DNA of 64,000 bases, taken from NCBI RefSeq assembly GCF_006265095.1, contig NZ_VCNK01000004.1, positions 124,001 through 188,000 of the forward strand. The letters run 5' to 3'. Both the position numbers and the translations under genes were made by a program. Below are positions 28,347 through 38,216 of this stretch, piece after piece. This DNA is from Phaeobacter sp. B1627 (lineage in GTDB: Bacteria; Pseudomonadota; Alphaproteobacteria; Rhodobacterales; Rhodobacteraceae). The stretch's first letter is position 1; each line of letters starts with the position of its first letter. The notes below the pieces were generated by a model, which ran no database searches, was not told the origin of the DNA, and saw nothing but the letters and a program-made list of their open reading frames with translations.

Positions 28347-29237
28347 CTAGCGCTTGCCGTAGTACAAGCCGACAACATGTTCCGCTTCGGCAAAGAACAG
28401 CCAGCGGGTACAGGCAACCCCCACCATATGAGCCAGTACCGCCACCGCCGCGAGACTGTGCTTCAACGCCAGCCCCGTGACCGGTATCAGCAGGCAGAGC
28501 AACGGCACGATGATGGCGAGCGTGAAGCCAATCCACCGCAGCCGTCTGGAATGTTTTCGCCCCACCTGATGCACCATTTCCCGGAGCAGGTAGTTGCTGC
28601 CCGTATGGGGTGGCTCGAAGGCGCGGACCTCACCCCGCCCGCCGAGCCCCGTGGCCGTCGCCAATGTGGTTCCGGAGTCGCTGAAGGCGGAATCGCCCTG
28701 ATACCAATAGGCCAGAAGAGTGCCCCCCGCGAGGATCAGAAGCCAGATGGCCTGACCGTCCTGCCCCGCGAGTAGCGCGCCTCCGGCCAGCGACAGGGTG
28801 AGGAACAACGCAGGCGTCAGGGGGAACATGTTCCAGCGTGGCACCGTCTTCAGTTGCGTATAGATCATCGAGGTGGTGAAAACGGTCCCGACACTGAGCA
28901 CCGCGCCGGCAATCCCGACTAGCGCCAGCGGATGGTCGAAAAAGATTGCACTGATGGCATGCACCGCCATGGTCAGCAGCGCGGCCACGGCGCAGCATCC
29001 CTCACGCGAGAGCCAGCTGCTGCGCCATTGTGAAAACGCCTTCCATGCGCGCTCGGGGCGGCCGAGGTGAAGGGTCGAGGCCAGAAGCCCCCCGACGGCC
29101 AGACCGAATGCGATGGCATAGAACACAAAGGCGACCATGCCGCGGGCGGCGGGCATGCCGAGGCCGAGAAAGAACAGGAGGCCAAAACCGAGTCCCGACA
29201 GGGTGGTGAAGACAATGACAGACGGCGCAGGATGCAT
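28347..29237 (-). CDS. soeC: Membrane anchor subunit of sulfite dehydrogenase (NrfD/DmsC-type)
   Basis: Integral membrane subunit, 296 residues, about eight hydrophobic segments (SVIVFTTLSGLGFGLLFFLG, GMVAFVFYAIAFGLAVGGLL, ALVGIAGAVLSVGTVFT, IGFTLAIIVPLLCLLIPVTG). It anchors the SoeAB dimer and passes electrons to quinone. General annotation would call it DmsC; the xsc/tauR context and the lack of a Tat signal on the catalytic subunit favour SoeC. The start MHPAPSV overlaps the soeB stop by one base (TGATG). Last gene of the module, converging on the dapA terminator. Confidence 0.85.
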   Translation of the reverse strand: MHPAPSVIVFTTLSGLGFGLLFFLGLGMPAARGMVAFVFYAIAFGLAVGGLLASTLHLGRPERAWKAFSQWRSSWLSREGCCAVAALLTMAVHAISAIFFDHPLALVGIAGAVLSVGTVFTTSMIYTQLKTVPRWNMFPLTPALFLTLSLAGGALLAGQDGQAIWLLILAGGTLLAYWYQGDSAFSDSGTTLATATGLGGRGEVRAFEPPHTGSNYLLREMVHQVGRKHSRRLRWIGFTLAIIVPLLCLLIPVTGLALKHSLAAVAVLAHMVGVACTRWLFFAEAEHVVGLYYGKR

Positions 29238-30013
29238 CAGCGCTCCCCCCCTGGCAGTTTGTCCAGCGCGCGGTCGAGCCACCCGAGAAATCCGGCGGCA
29301 TCCGTGGCCACCGGCGACAGCAGCGGCGCGAGGAGGTCTATGTCCTGCGGGTTGTTTCCTGCGAGCCTGTCCTTCGGGCGGGGCGGCAGATATTTGTTCA
29401 CGGGCCTGGTCCCCATCTCTGGCATCAGATCCATGCCGCCACGGTCGGCGACCAGCGCTGAGACCTCCGAGTCCGGATCGCCGAGATCACCGAAATGTCG
29501 GGCGCCCGAGGGGCAGCTGCGCACGCAGGTGGGGATGCGGTCCTCTTCGGGGAGGTTCTCGTTGTAGATCCGGTCGACGCAAAGAGTGCATTTTTTCATC
29601 ACGCCTGCCGCCAGATCCAATTCACGCGCGCCATAGGGGCAGGACCAGGCACATAGCCCGCAACCGATGCAGTCGCTCTCATTGACCAGCACAATACCGT
29701 CCTCCACCCGTTTGTAGCTGGCGCCGGTGGGGCAGACCGTGACGCAGGGCGCGTCTTCGCAATGAAGGCAGGACTTTGGAAAGTGGATCAGCTGGGCCTG
29801 GCCCTGCTCCGGCTGCACCTCGTAGGAATGGACCCGATTGAGAAAACTGCCGGAGGGTGCTGCGCCGTATGCGTCCTGATCTGACAGGGGGGCGCCGTAG
29901 TTTTCCGTATTCCACCCCTTGCAGGAGATCACGCAGGCCTGGCAGCCGACGCAGGTATCGAGGTCAATCACCAGGCCCATGCTGCGCTGTGTGGCGGCGG
30001 GAAGTTCGGTCAT
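29237..30013 (-). CDS. soeB: Iron-sulfur subunit of sulfite dehydrogenase
   Basis: Ferredoxin-like electron-transfer subunit, 258 residues, with four cysteine groups for four [4Fe-4S] clusters: CVGCQACVISCK, CLHCEDAPCVTVCPTGA, CIGCGLCAWSCPYGA and CTLCVDRI paired with TCVRSCPSGA. It links the molybdopterin subunit to the membrane anchor. No export signal, as expected for a cytoplasm-facing complex. It follows soeA after 82 nt containing a repeat-like block and overlaps soeC by one base. Confidence 0.88.
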   Translation of the reverse strand: MTELPAATQRSMGLVIDLDTCVGCQACVISCKGWNTENYGAPLSDQDAYGAAPSGSFLNRVHSYEVQPEQGQAQLIHFPKSCLHCEDAPCVTVCPTGASYKRVEDGIVLVNESDCIGCGLCAWSCPYGARELDLAAGVMKKCTLCVDRIYNENLPEEDRIPTCVRSCPSGARHFGDLGDPDSEVSALVADRGGMDLMPEMGTRPVNKYLPPRPKDRLAGNNPQDIDLLAPLLSPVATDAAGFLGWLDRALDKLPGGER

Positions 30014-30050
30014 CGGGATGCTCCTGCGCTTGGGGGCAACGGCTGGTGCC

Positions 30051-30092
30051 GGGGCGCTGCCCCGGACCCCGAGGTATTTGAGAAAAGATGAA
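30051..30092. repeat. GC hairpin with conserved-looking tail between soeA and soeB
   Basis: GGGGCGCTGCCCC forms a 5-bp hairpin and is followed by GGACCCCGAGGTATTTGAG then AAAAGATGAA. From memory, blocks of this type (GCTGCCCCGGACCCC plus GAGTATTT and an A-rich tail) are dispersed in Rhodobacterales intergenic regions. Only one copy was seen in this window. Confidence 0.5.
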
Positions 30093-30095
30093 ACC

Positions 30096-32918
30096 TCATG
30101 AGCCGACCTTCCAGGCGAGATCTCGCGGCGGCGGCGGTAGGGGAGATTTGACCGGTGGGAAATCGGGCTCGCTTTGTGGTTTGTCTTGGGGTGGGGCCGT
30201 TTTTTCGATCCGCACCTTCAGATCGAACCAGGCGGCCTGTCCGGTGATGGGGTCGGAATTGGCCCACCGCAGACCGTCGCCCTTTGGCGGGAGCAGTTCG
30301 TGGATGAGGTGATTGAGCAGAAAGCCGCGGGTCGCCTCCGGCGCAGTGTCGGCAAGCGCCCAAGTGCCCTTGCGCTTGCCAATGGCGTTCCAGGTCCAGA
30401 CGGTGTTTTCATTGAGCCCTGCCATTTCCATGACCGGGACGGTGATTTCGCCGTGGGGGGATGTGACGCGCACCCAGTCGCCATCGCGGAGATCGGTTTC
30501 GCGCATCAGTTTTGTGGGCACATAGAGCGGGTTGTGACCGTGCAATTGGCGTAGCCAGGCGTTCTGGCTGCCCCAGCTGTGATACATTGCCATCGGCCGC
30601 TGTGTGAGGGCATTGACGGTGAAGCCTCTGTTGCCATGCTGTGGGGTGTCGTACCAGACGGGCAGGGGATGCATGCTGTTCTTGATCTGTTGCCGCAGGT
30701 GATCGGGGGGCTGGCGCTCACCGCGGCCTTCGGCGGCGAGCTGGAATTTGCGCATCGGTTCCACGTAGAGCTGGAACAGATAGGGCTGTGGCGTGTCAAA
30801 CAGGCCAAGGTTCACGGCCCAGTCCTGATAGGCCATGTTCCAGGGTTTGAAATAGCGGGCCTCTTCGGGGATGTGGGTCAGGAAGAAGCCACCGTTTTCG
30901 ATGTATTTGTCCAACTGATCGGGGTTCGGGGCGCCCCGCCCGGTTTGCGCGCCATCGCCCCGGAACCCTGCCAGCGGGCCGATCCCGGGCTTGCGCTCAT
31001 GGGTGACGATATAGTCCGCGTAGTCCCGATACCTGGCCGAGCCGTCCTCATGGGTGAAGCCGGGCAGCGCGAGACGGTTTGCGAGCTGGATCAGCACGGT
31101 CTGGAACCCCCGGACATCGCGGTCCGGGGCGACAACCGGCCAGCGGATCGCATCGGCGGCGCCATCGGCCTCGCAGATCGGGCGGTCAAGCAGCGAGATA
31201 CAGTCGTGGCGCTCCAGGTAGGTGGTATCCGGCAGGATCAGATCCGCATAGGCGACCATCTCGGAGCTGTAGGCGTCAGAGTAGATGATATGCGGGATCA
31301 CATAGTCGCCGGAGGCGTCGGTATCCGTCAGCATCTCCATCACGCCGGTGGTATTCATGGATGAATTCCAGGCCATATTCGCCATGTACAGGAACAGGGT
31401 ATCAATCTTGTAGGGATCGCCCGCATGGGCATTTGAAATCACCATATGCATCAGCCCGTGGCTGCTCATGGGGTTTTCCCAGGTGAAGGCCTTGTCGATG
31501 CGGGCGGGGCTGCCGTCGTTGAGGAGCGCCAGATGTTCGGGACCCTGAACAAAGCCGAGGTGCGGCCCGTCGAGGGGTTTGCCGGGGGTGACGCGGCAAT
31601 GGGGGGGCGGATGCGCGGTTGCGGGCTTTGGGTAGGGCGGTTTGAAGCGAAACCCGCCGGGGACCTCGACGGTGCCGAGAAGAATTTGCAGCACGTGCAG
31701 GGCGCGGCAGGTCTGAAATCCGTTGGCGTGGGCGGACACACCGCGCATGGCATGCATCGACACCGGGCGCCCCTGCATGGTCTGATGGGTTTCGCCGCGA
31801 AAATCGGTCCATTCGCAGGCCAGCTCGAAGGCTTCGTCAAAGGCGACGCGGGCGATCTCGGCGGCAATGGCGCGGATGCGGGGCGCGGGGATGCCGCAGC
31901 GTTCGGCCACCGTTTCGGGGGCGTAGTCCTCCGCGAGGTATTTTTCGGCCATCAGCCGGAAGACGGAAACATGGGTGATCTCGCCCATCTGCAGCGTCCC
32001 GTTCAGATCGGGGCGCAGGCCGTACATGTCAAAGGGGGCCAGCTTGCCGGTTTTGCGGTTGATCACCAGCGGCGCGCCATGGTCATCGCGCAGGAACAGG
32101 CCATAATCGGGGCTGTTCTTGTCCTGGTTTACCAGCACCGGCGCATTGGTGTAGCGGCTGAGATAATCGAGATCGATCTTGCCCGCCTTCATCAACACAT
32201 GCACCAGCGACAGGATGAACAACCCGTCTGTACCTGGGGTGATGCCGACCCAGTCATCCGCCACCGCGTTATAGCCGGTGCGGATCGGGTTGACGCCAAT
32301 CACACGCGCGCCGCGGGCCTTGATCTTGCCGATGCCCATCTTGATCGGATTGCTGTCGTGGTCTTCGGCGACGCCGAACAGCAGGAAGAGTTTGGTATGG
32401 TCCCAATCCGGCTGGCCGAATTCCCAGAAGGCGCCGCCCATGGTGTAGATCCCCGCCGTGGCCATGTTGACCGAGCAGAACCCGCCATGCGCCGCGTAGT
32501 TGCAGGTGCCGAAATTCTGCGCCCAAAAGCTGGTGAAGGATTGCGACTGATCCCGCCCGGTAAAGAACGCCAGCTTTTCCGGGTGATCCTTGCGCAGCGG
32601 CTCCAGCCAGCCCTGGGCGATGTCCAGCGCTTCGTCCCAGGAGATTTCCTCGAATTCGCCCGACCCGCGGGGGCCGACCCGCTTCAGCGGTGCCCGCAGG
32701 CGGGACGGGGCGTTGTGCTGCATGATCCCGGCCGACCCTTTGGCGCAGAGCACGCCCTTGTTGACCGGATGATCGCGGTTGCCTTCGATATAGGCGACTT
32801 TGCCGTCCTTCATATGCACGTTGATGCCGCAGCGGCAGGCACACATGTAGCAGGTGGTCTTGCGGATCTCGTCAGAGACCGGCGGCGAGGTATCCACCTC
32901 GGGTTGCTGGAATGTCAT
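30096..32918 (-). CDS. soeA: Molybdopterin catalytic subunit of cytoplasmic sulfite dehydrogenase
   Basis: Bis-MGD oxidoreductase of the DMSO-reductase family, 940 residues. The N-terminal [4Fe-4S] motif is CYMCACRCGINVHMKDG with the fourth cysteine in VLCAKGSAG; MGD-binding segments include FFTGRDQSQSFTSFWAQNF and GARVIGVNPIRTGYNAVAD; the C-terminal dinucleotide-binding domain has VRVTSPHGEITVPV. There is no twin-arginine signal before the Fe-S motif, which points to the cytoplasmic SoeABC sulfite-oxidising type rather than periplasmic DmsABC. It lies 25 nt after the YeiH gene in the xsc/ackA neighbourhood. In the pathway it oxidises sulfite released by Xsc to sulfate. Confidence 0.86.
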   Translation of the reverse strand: MTFQQPEVDTSPPVSDEIRKTTCYMCACRCGINVHMKDGKVAYIEGNRDHPVNKGVLCAKGSAGIMQHNAPSRLRAPLKRVGPRGSGEFEEISWDEALDIAQGWLEPLRKDHPEKLAFFTGRDQSQSFTSFWAQNFGTCNYAAHGGFCSVNMATAGIYTMGGAFWEFGQPDWDHTKLFLLFGVAEDHDSNPIKMGIGKIKARGARVIGVNPIRTGYNAVADDWVGITPGTDGLFILSLVHVLMKAGKIDLDYLSRYTNAPVLVNQDKNSPDYGLFLRDDHGAPLVINRKTGKLAPFDMYGLRPDLNGTLQMGEITHVSVFRLMAEKYLAEDYAPETVAERCGIPAPRIRAIAAEIARVAFDEAFELACEWTDFRGETHQTMQGRPVSMHAMRGVSAHANGFQTCRALHVLQILLGTVEVPGGFRFKPPYPKPATAHPPPHCRVTPGKPLDGPHLGFVQGPEHLALLNDGSPARIDKAFTWENPMSSHGLMHMVISNAHAGDPYKIDTLFLYMANMAWNSSMNTTGVMEMLTDTDASGDYVIPHIIYSDAYSSEMVAYADLILPDTTYLERHDCISLLDRPICEADGAADAIRWPVVAPDRDVRGFQTVLIQLANRLALPGFTHEDGSARYRDYADYIVTHERKPGIGPLAGFRGDGAQTGRGAPNPDQLDKYIENGGFFLTHIPEEARYFKPWNMAYQDWAVNLGLFDTPQPYLFQLYVEPMRKFQLAAEGRGERQPPDHLRQQIKNSMHPLPVWYDTPQHGNRGFTVNALTQRPMAMYHSWGSQNAWLRQLHGHNPLYVPTKLMRETDLRDGDWVRVTSPHGEITVPVMEMAGLNENTVWTWNAIGKRKGTWALADTAPEATRGFLLNHLIHELLPPKGDGLRWANSDPITGQAAWFDLKVRIEKTAPPQDKPQSEPDFPPVKSPLPPPPRDLAWKVGS

Positions 32919-32943
32919 CTGGCCTCCCTTTTTTCGTTGCGTG

Positions 32944-34017
32944 TCAGGTCAACAGTGAAATCCCCGCGAGAATGACACCGGCGATGAACAGTGTTTCGAT
33001 CACAATCAGGGCGATCGCGGCGCCGCCGACAGACAGCACCTGCTTCAGGTTGCTTTTCATGCCGACGGCGGCAATGGCGACCAGCAACAACCAGCGTGAG
33101 CAGGTGCTGAGAAAGCTGCCGAGGCTCTGTGGTATCAGGCCAAAGGAGTTGAGCGCCGCGAGCCCGATGAAAGCGATCACAAAGCCCGGCAGGAGCGGCG
33201 GTTGTTTGCCGCCGGTCGGGGCCTTGATCCGGGCGCGGATCACCAATGACGCCACAAGCACAACCGGGGCCAGCATCGAGACACGGATCAGCTTCACCAG
33301 CGTTGCGGTATCGCCGGTCTCCTCCGAGATCGAAAAACCAGCTCCCACAACCTGCGCAACGTCATGAATGGTGCCGCCGAGAAACACGCCCGCCTGAATG
33401 TGGTCGAACTCCATGAACCGGGCGAGAATGGGATAGGCGATCATGGCAATGGTCGACAAAACGGTGACCCCCATGACGGTGAAAATCAACCGTTCCTCGG
33501 ATTTCTCGTCGCGGGGCAATATGGCCCCGATGGCCATTGCCGCCGAAGCACCGCAAATCGCGACCGAACCAGCCGTCAGCAGGGCAAATCGCCACTTGTG
33601 ACCAAACAGCCGCGCCACCAGGAGGCCGAATGCGATGGTCGCCACCACCCCTCCGACGGTCAGCAGGATCAGCGGCAGCCCCAGGCCGGCCAGCACCATC
33701 ATCGAGACCCGCACCCCGAGGAGCGCCACGCCCAGTCGCAGCAGCGCACGGGCGGAGAATGCAACCCCGGTCACCGTGCGCCCCTCTTCGCCGAGAAAGC
33801 TGACCGCGATGCCAAGAAGCAGCGCCAGCAGCATGGCGGGGGTCGCATAGTGTTCCGCAAGAAACTGTGCCGTCACCGCCACGATGACAGAAACCGCGAT
33901 GCCGGGGAACAAGTCCCGGCTCCGGGCGCGCAGCAGGGTCGCCTTCCCGGTCAGGCGGGCAGTCAGGCGGGCAGTCAGTCGGTTGAACAGGCGGGCGTTC
34001 ATTGTGCTGTCGGTCAA
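32944..34017 (-). CDS. YeiH/UPF0324 family membrane protein, putative sulfite/sulfate exporter
   Basis: Polytopic inner membrane protein of 357 residues with about ten hydrophobic segments and the family blocks SFLGEEGRTVTGVAFSARAL, RLGVALLGVRVSM, LLTAGSVAICGASAAMAI, VFLGGTIHDVAQVVGAG and LLVAIAAVGMKSNLKQV. Relatives lie in many sulfonate clusters and are proposed to export sulfate or sulfite. The N-terminus holds a three-copy 12-bp tandem repeat (RLTARLTARLTG, about 33945-33980). The start at 34017 is uncertain; MNARLF five residues later is possible. Gap of 181 nt to ackA upstream; 25 nt to soeA downstream. Confidence 0.85.
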   Translation of the reverse strand: MTDSTMNARLFNRLTARLTARLTGKATLLRARSRDLFPGIAVSVIVAVTAQFLAEHYATPAMLLALLLGIAVSFLGEEGRTVTGVAFSARALLRLGVALLGVRVSMMVLAGLGLPLILLTVGGVVATIAFGLLVARLFGHKWRFALLTAGSVAICGASAAMAIGAILPRDEKSEERLIFTVMGVTVLSTIAMIAYPILARFMEFDHIQAGVFLGGTIHDVAQVVGAGFSISEETGDTATLVKLIRVSMLAPVVLVASLVIRARIKAPTGGKQPPLLPGFVIAFIGLAALNSFGLIPQSLGSFLSTCSRWLLLVAIAAVGMKSNLKQVLSVGGAAIALIVIETLFIAGVILAGISLLT

Positions 34018-34159
34018 CGGGCGGGCCTTTGGCTGGTGTCTACGGGGCCGGAGAGGACCCGCAAATGGTGGCAGGAAATACGTGCATCATTTGTGTATCA
34101 ATTCTCCCAATTCCCGCAAGGTGAAACAATTTGCTATTTATACGGCGCAGGCGGAGAGT

Positions 34160-34191
34160 ATGTTCTGCATTTTTTGGAAAGAACAGAACAT
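34160..34191. promoter_or_regulatory. 8-bp inverted repeat upstream of the yeiH-soe genes
   Basis: ATGTTCTG and CAGAACAT separated by 16 bp in an AT-rich pocket (34080-34200) unlike the surrounding GC-rich DNA. It lies between the ackA stop and the YeiH start, where a second promoter for yeiH-soeABC would be expected. No T run follows the hairpin in the ackA direction, so operator or mRNA structure is more likely than terminator. Confidence 0.45.
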
Positions 34192-34198
34192 TCGTTTT

Positions 34199-35355
<1,157 letters not shown>

Positions 35356-35359
<4 letters not shown>

Positions 35360-36132
35360 ATCAGGACCTTGAGTATATTGAGACCGGCCAGCGTCGCCAG
35401 CAAGGTCACGACCTTGCGCCGGAACCCGGTCGGCGCGGAGCGGGCAAAGCCACGGCTGCCCAGCCATACGCCAAGTGCAAGGATCGGAAAGGCCAGGCAG
35501 GCTGCCATCACGGTTTCGCCCGTCACCAACCCGTGACGGGACATGGCGGGAAGCGCCATCAGGTCGATGCCGGTGAGAAAGACAACCATTGTCGCACGGA
35601 AGCTTGCGGGGGACATGCCCTGCGCCGCCAGAAATGCGGCTGTCGGCAAACCGCCGACACCGGCGGCATTTGCCGTCCCCGACAGCAGCCCAACTCCCGC
35701 ATGTCCTGCGGCTCCCATCGGGCGCTCGATTTGCCAGCCGCTGAGGAGAAACAGGCTGAGCCCCAGGATCAGCACCGAGACCACCAGCCGGGCCTGAACC
35801 GGATCGAGCCGTGCCATCATAGCGACGGCGGGCAGGGTGGACAGGGCCGCCCCCACCAGCAGTGCCCCCGCACGCCGCCAGTCGACATGAGCCCTGATCC
35901 CGCGGGCCTGAAACGCGGTCATTGCGATTTCGCAGGTAAACACGACCGGAATGAGCGGCACCGGGTTTGTCGTCAGTGCGGCCAGTACGATAAAGATGGC
36001 CGAGAAGCCAAACCCGGAATAGCCGCGAATGGCCGCCGCGCCCAAAAGCGCGAGGGCTAGGAAGCCACCCTGGCCTGCCGACAGGTCAAACGGCAATGCA
36101 CCAAAAGTCAGGTTTGGTGCCATTGGGGTCAT
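35356..36132 (-). CDS. TSUP/TauE-SafE family permease, likely sulfite exporter
   Basis: Inner membrane protein of 258 residues with about eight hydrophobic segments (GGFLALALLGAAAIRGYSGF, FGFSAIFIVLAALTTNPVPL, AGALLVGAALSTLPAVAMMA, VVSVLILGLSLFLLSG). The GYSGFGFS and GTANAAGVGGLPTAAFL loops are typical of the TauE/SafE family. Position between xsc and ackA with ATGA and GTGA overlaps on both sides ties it to export of sulfite (or sulfoacetate-type anions) released by Xsc. TauE is the usual name in taurine clusters; orthology is inferred from context. Confidence 0.85.
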
Positions 36133-37907
36133 GCGCCCTCTTGCGGCCGCATGTCATCTGCGGAAATTCCTGCGACCTCGACGGGCTTTTTCATTGCGTC
36201 GCGGCGGAAGGGTTCGCCCAGCTCCTGATTGATCAACGCCTCAATCAGGGTGGTGGTGCCGTTCTTCTGGTCCTCAATGGCCTGATGCAGCGCCGCCGTC
36301 AGCTCGTCCATGGTACGGGCAACGACCCCCTTGAGACCACAGGCGTTGGCGATGCCTGCATAGGAGACCTGCTGGTCCAGCTCGGTGCCGACGAAATTGT
36401 CGTCAAACCAGAGCGTCGAGTTCCGCTTTTCTGCGCCCCATTGATAGTTGCGGAACACCACCTGCGTGATCGCGGGCCATTCCGAACGGCCGATCGCTGT
36501 CAGCTCGTTCACGGCGATGCCAAACGCGCCGTCGCCTGCAAAGCCCACCACGGGGGTATCCGGGCAGCCGATCTTGGCGCCCATGATCGCGGGCAGGCCG
36601 TATCCGCAGGGACCAAACAGGCCGGGCGCCAGATATTTGCGGCCCGCCTCAAACGAGGGATAGGCATTGCCGATGGCGCAGTTGTTGCCGATGTCGGAGG
36701 AGATGATCGCCTCCTTCGGCAGCGCCGCCTGAATCGCGCGCCAGGCCATGCGGGGGCTCATCCAGTCCGGCTTGTCATCGCGCGCGCGTTGGTTCCAGCT
36801 GGTGCCCGGATCGTCATCTTCGTGATCCATGGAGGCCAGCTGCTGCGCCCAGCGGGATTTGGTCTCGGCGATTTTGGCCTTGCGGGCGTCGCGCCCGGCG
36901 TCGCCCGCGCTGTCGGACAGCTGTTCGAGGATGCCCTTTGCCACTTTGGCCGCGTCGCCGACGATACCGACAGAAACGGTCTTGGTCAGGCCGATGCGGT
37001 CGGGGTTGATGTCAACCTGAATGATCTTGGCGTCCGCGGGCCAGTATTCCATTCCGTAGCCGGGCAGGGTGGAGAACGGGTTGAGCCTTGTGCCCAGGCA
37101 CAGCACCACATCGGCGTCGCGGATCAGGTCCATGCCCGCCTTGGATCCGTTGTAGCCGAGGGGACCTGCAAACAGCGGGTGCGAGCCGGGAAAGGCGTCA
37201 TTGTGCTGGTAGCCGACACAGACCGGCGCATCCAGCCGTTCCGCCAGCGCCATGGAGGCGCTGATGCCGCCCTTTGACAACACCACACCGGCACCGTTCA
37301 GGATGACGGGGTTTTGGGCGTTCGACAGGAGATCGGCCGCCTGGGTGACAGCGCCCTCGCCGCCTGCGGGGCGTTCAAAGTCCACGATGGCGGGCAATGC
37401 GACATCGATGATCTGGGTCCACATGTCGCGCGGGATGTTGATCTGCGCCGGGGCGGAGGCGCGTTTTGCCTGCATGATGACTCGGTTCAGCACTTCACAG
37501 ACCCGGGATGGGTCGCGGACCTCTTCCTGATAGGCCACCATGTCTTCGAACAGCTTCATCTGCTCGACTTCCTGGAACCCACCCTGGCCAATGGTCTTGT
37601 TGGCGGCCTGAGGCGTCACCAGCAGCAGCGGTGTGTGGTTCCAATAGGCGGTTTTCACGGCGGTCACGAAATTAGTGATGCCGGGGCCGTTCTGGGCAAT
37701 CATCATCGACATCTTGCCTGTCGCGCGGGTGTAGCCGTCGGCCATCATGCCGGCAGAGCCCTCATGCGCACAGTCCCAGAAGGTGATGCCCGCCCTGGGG
37801 AAGAGGTCGGAGATGGGCATCATGGCGGATCCGATGATGCCAAAGGCATGTTCGATTCCGTGCATTTGCAGGGTTTTGACAAAGGCTTCTTCGGTGGTCA
37901 TGCGCAT
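36129..37907 (-). CDS. xsc: Sulfoacetaldehyde acetyltransferase
   Basis: ThDP-dependent enzyme that desulfonates sulfoacetaldehyde with phosphate to acetyl phosphate plus sulfite; the central step of taurine and related C2-sulfonate breakdown. The 592 residues match the family: TTEEAFVKTLQMHGIEHAFG and GIIGSAMMPISDLFP at the N-terminus, HEGSAGMMADGYTRATGKM, NGPGITNFVTAVKTAYWNHT, and the ThDP/Mg motif beginning VVGFAGDGAFGIAVNEL and ending FRNYQWGAEKRNS. It starts a tightly overlapping unit xsc-TSUP-ackA. The leader has a TauR-like direct repeat pair 86-117 bp upstream. Confidence 0.96.
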   Translation of the reverse strand: MRMTTEEAFVKTLQMHGIEHAFGIIGSAMMPISDLFPRAGITFWDCAHEGSAGMMADGYTRATGKMSMMIAQNGPGITNFVTAVKTAYWNHTPLLLVTPQAANKTIGQGGFQEVEQMKLFEDMVAYQEEVRDPSRVCEVLNRVIMQAKRASAPAQINIPRDMWTQIIDVALPAIVDFERPAGGEGAVTQAADLLSNAQNPVILNGAGVVLSKGGISASMALAERLDAPVCVGYQHNDAFPGSHPLFAGPLGYNGSKAGMDLIRDADVVLCLGTRLNPFSTLPGYGMEYWPADAKIIQVDINPDRIGLTKTVSVGIVGDAAKVAKGILEQLSDSAGDAGRDARKAKIAETKSRWAQQLASMDHEDDDPGTSWNQRARDDKPDWMSPRMAWRAIQAALPKEAIISSDIGNNCAIGNAYPSFEAGRKYLAPGLFGPCGYGLPAIMGAKIGCPDTPVVGFAGDGAFGIAVNELTAIGRSEWPAITQVVFRNYQWGAEKRNSTLWFDDNFVGTELDQQVSYAGIANACGLKGVVARTMDELTAALHQAIEDQKNGTTTLIEALINQELGEPFRRDAMKKPVEVAGISADDMRPQEGA

Positions 37908-37992
37908 GTGGGGGCTCCCGTTTGAAGTCGCGGAGAATGCCGGCGGCTTCTGATCGTCTTTGTTTCGGTTTAGGCGGCGGCCCGGCGCAACG

Positions 37993-38024
37993 TTAGGGCC
38001 AGTTTGCTCGCCCGGTAGGACCAG
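37993..38024 (-). promoter_or_regulatory. TauR-like direct repeats upstream of xsc
   Basis: On the minus strand, toward xsc, CTGGTCCTAC and CTGGCCCTAA occur 22 bp apart start to start. From memory, Rhodobacter capsulatus TauR binds two CTGGACYTAA direct repeats; these match at 8 and 9 of 10 positions. Two-turn spacing on one face of the helix and the position upstream of a probable core promoter suit an activator. Confidence 0.7.
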
Positions 38025-38063
38025 TGAGCCCCGGTCAGGTGCTGTGCGCGTCGGGGGAGGGGA

Positions 38064-38193
38064 GCGCTCCCGCCCGTCGCCCCGTGTTTCTGACGAAACC
38101 CGGTCGCCAGTTGGGCGTGGCGCCGCGCTTTGCGCGGCGCCACGCCCAACCCCGAGGGGGCATCTATGATGTCCGGCGAGGGGGCGGGAGCGC
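38064..38193. repeat. Palindromic intergenic element
   Basis: Outer inverted repeat GCGCTCCCGCCC / GGGCGGGAGCGC (12 bp) bounding about 130 bp, with a perfect 19-bp central palindrome at 38110-38150 (GTTGGGCGTGGCGCCGCGC, loop TTT). Same layout as the element at 48792-48948. It fills most of the tauR-xsc gap. No open frame inside. It could also terminate tauR transcription. Confidence 0.8.
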
Positions 38194-38216
38194 CACCGCT
38201 GACATCGGATCCGGTT

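Noticed and set aside
28347-32918. Annotation as periplasmic DMSO reductase DmsABC
   Set aside because: No Tat signal on the catalytic subunit and a sulfonate/sulfite gene context.
35360-35467. Longer N-terminus for acetate kinase
   Set aside because: It would overlap the exporter gene; the GTG at 35359 gives a clean family start and GTGA coupling.
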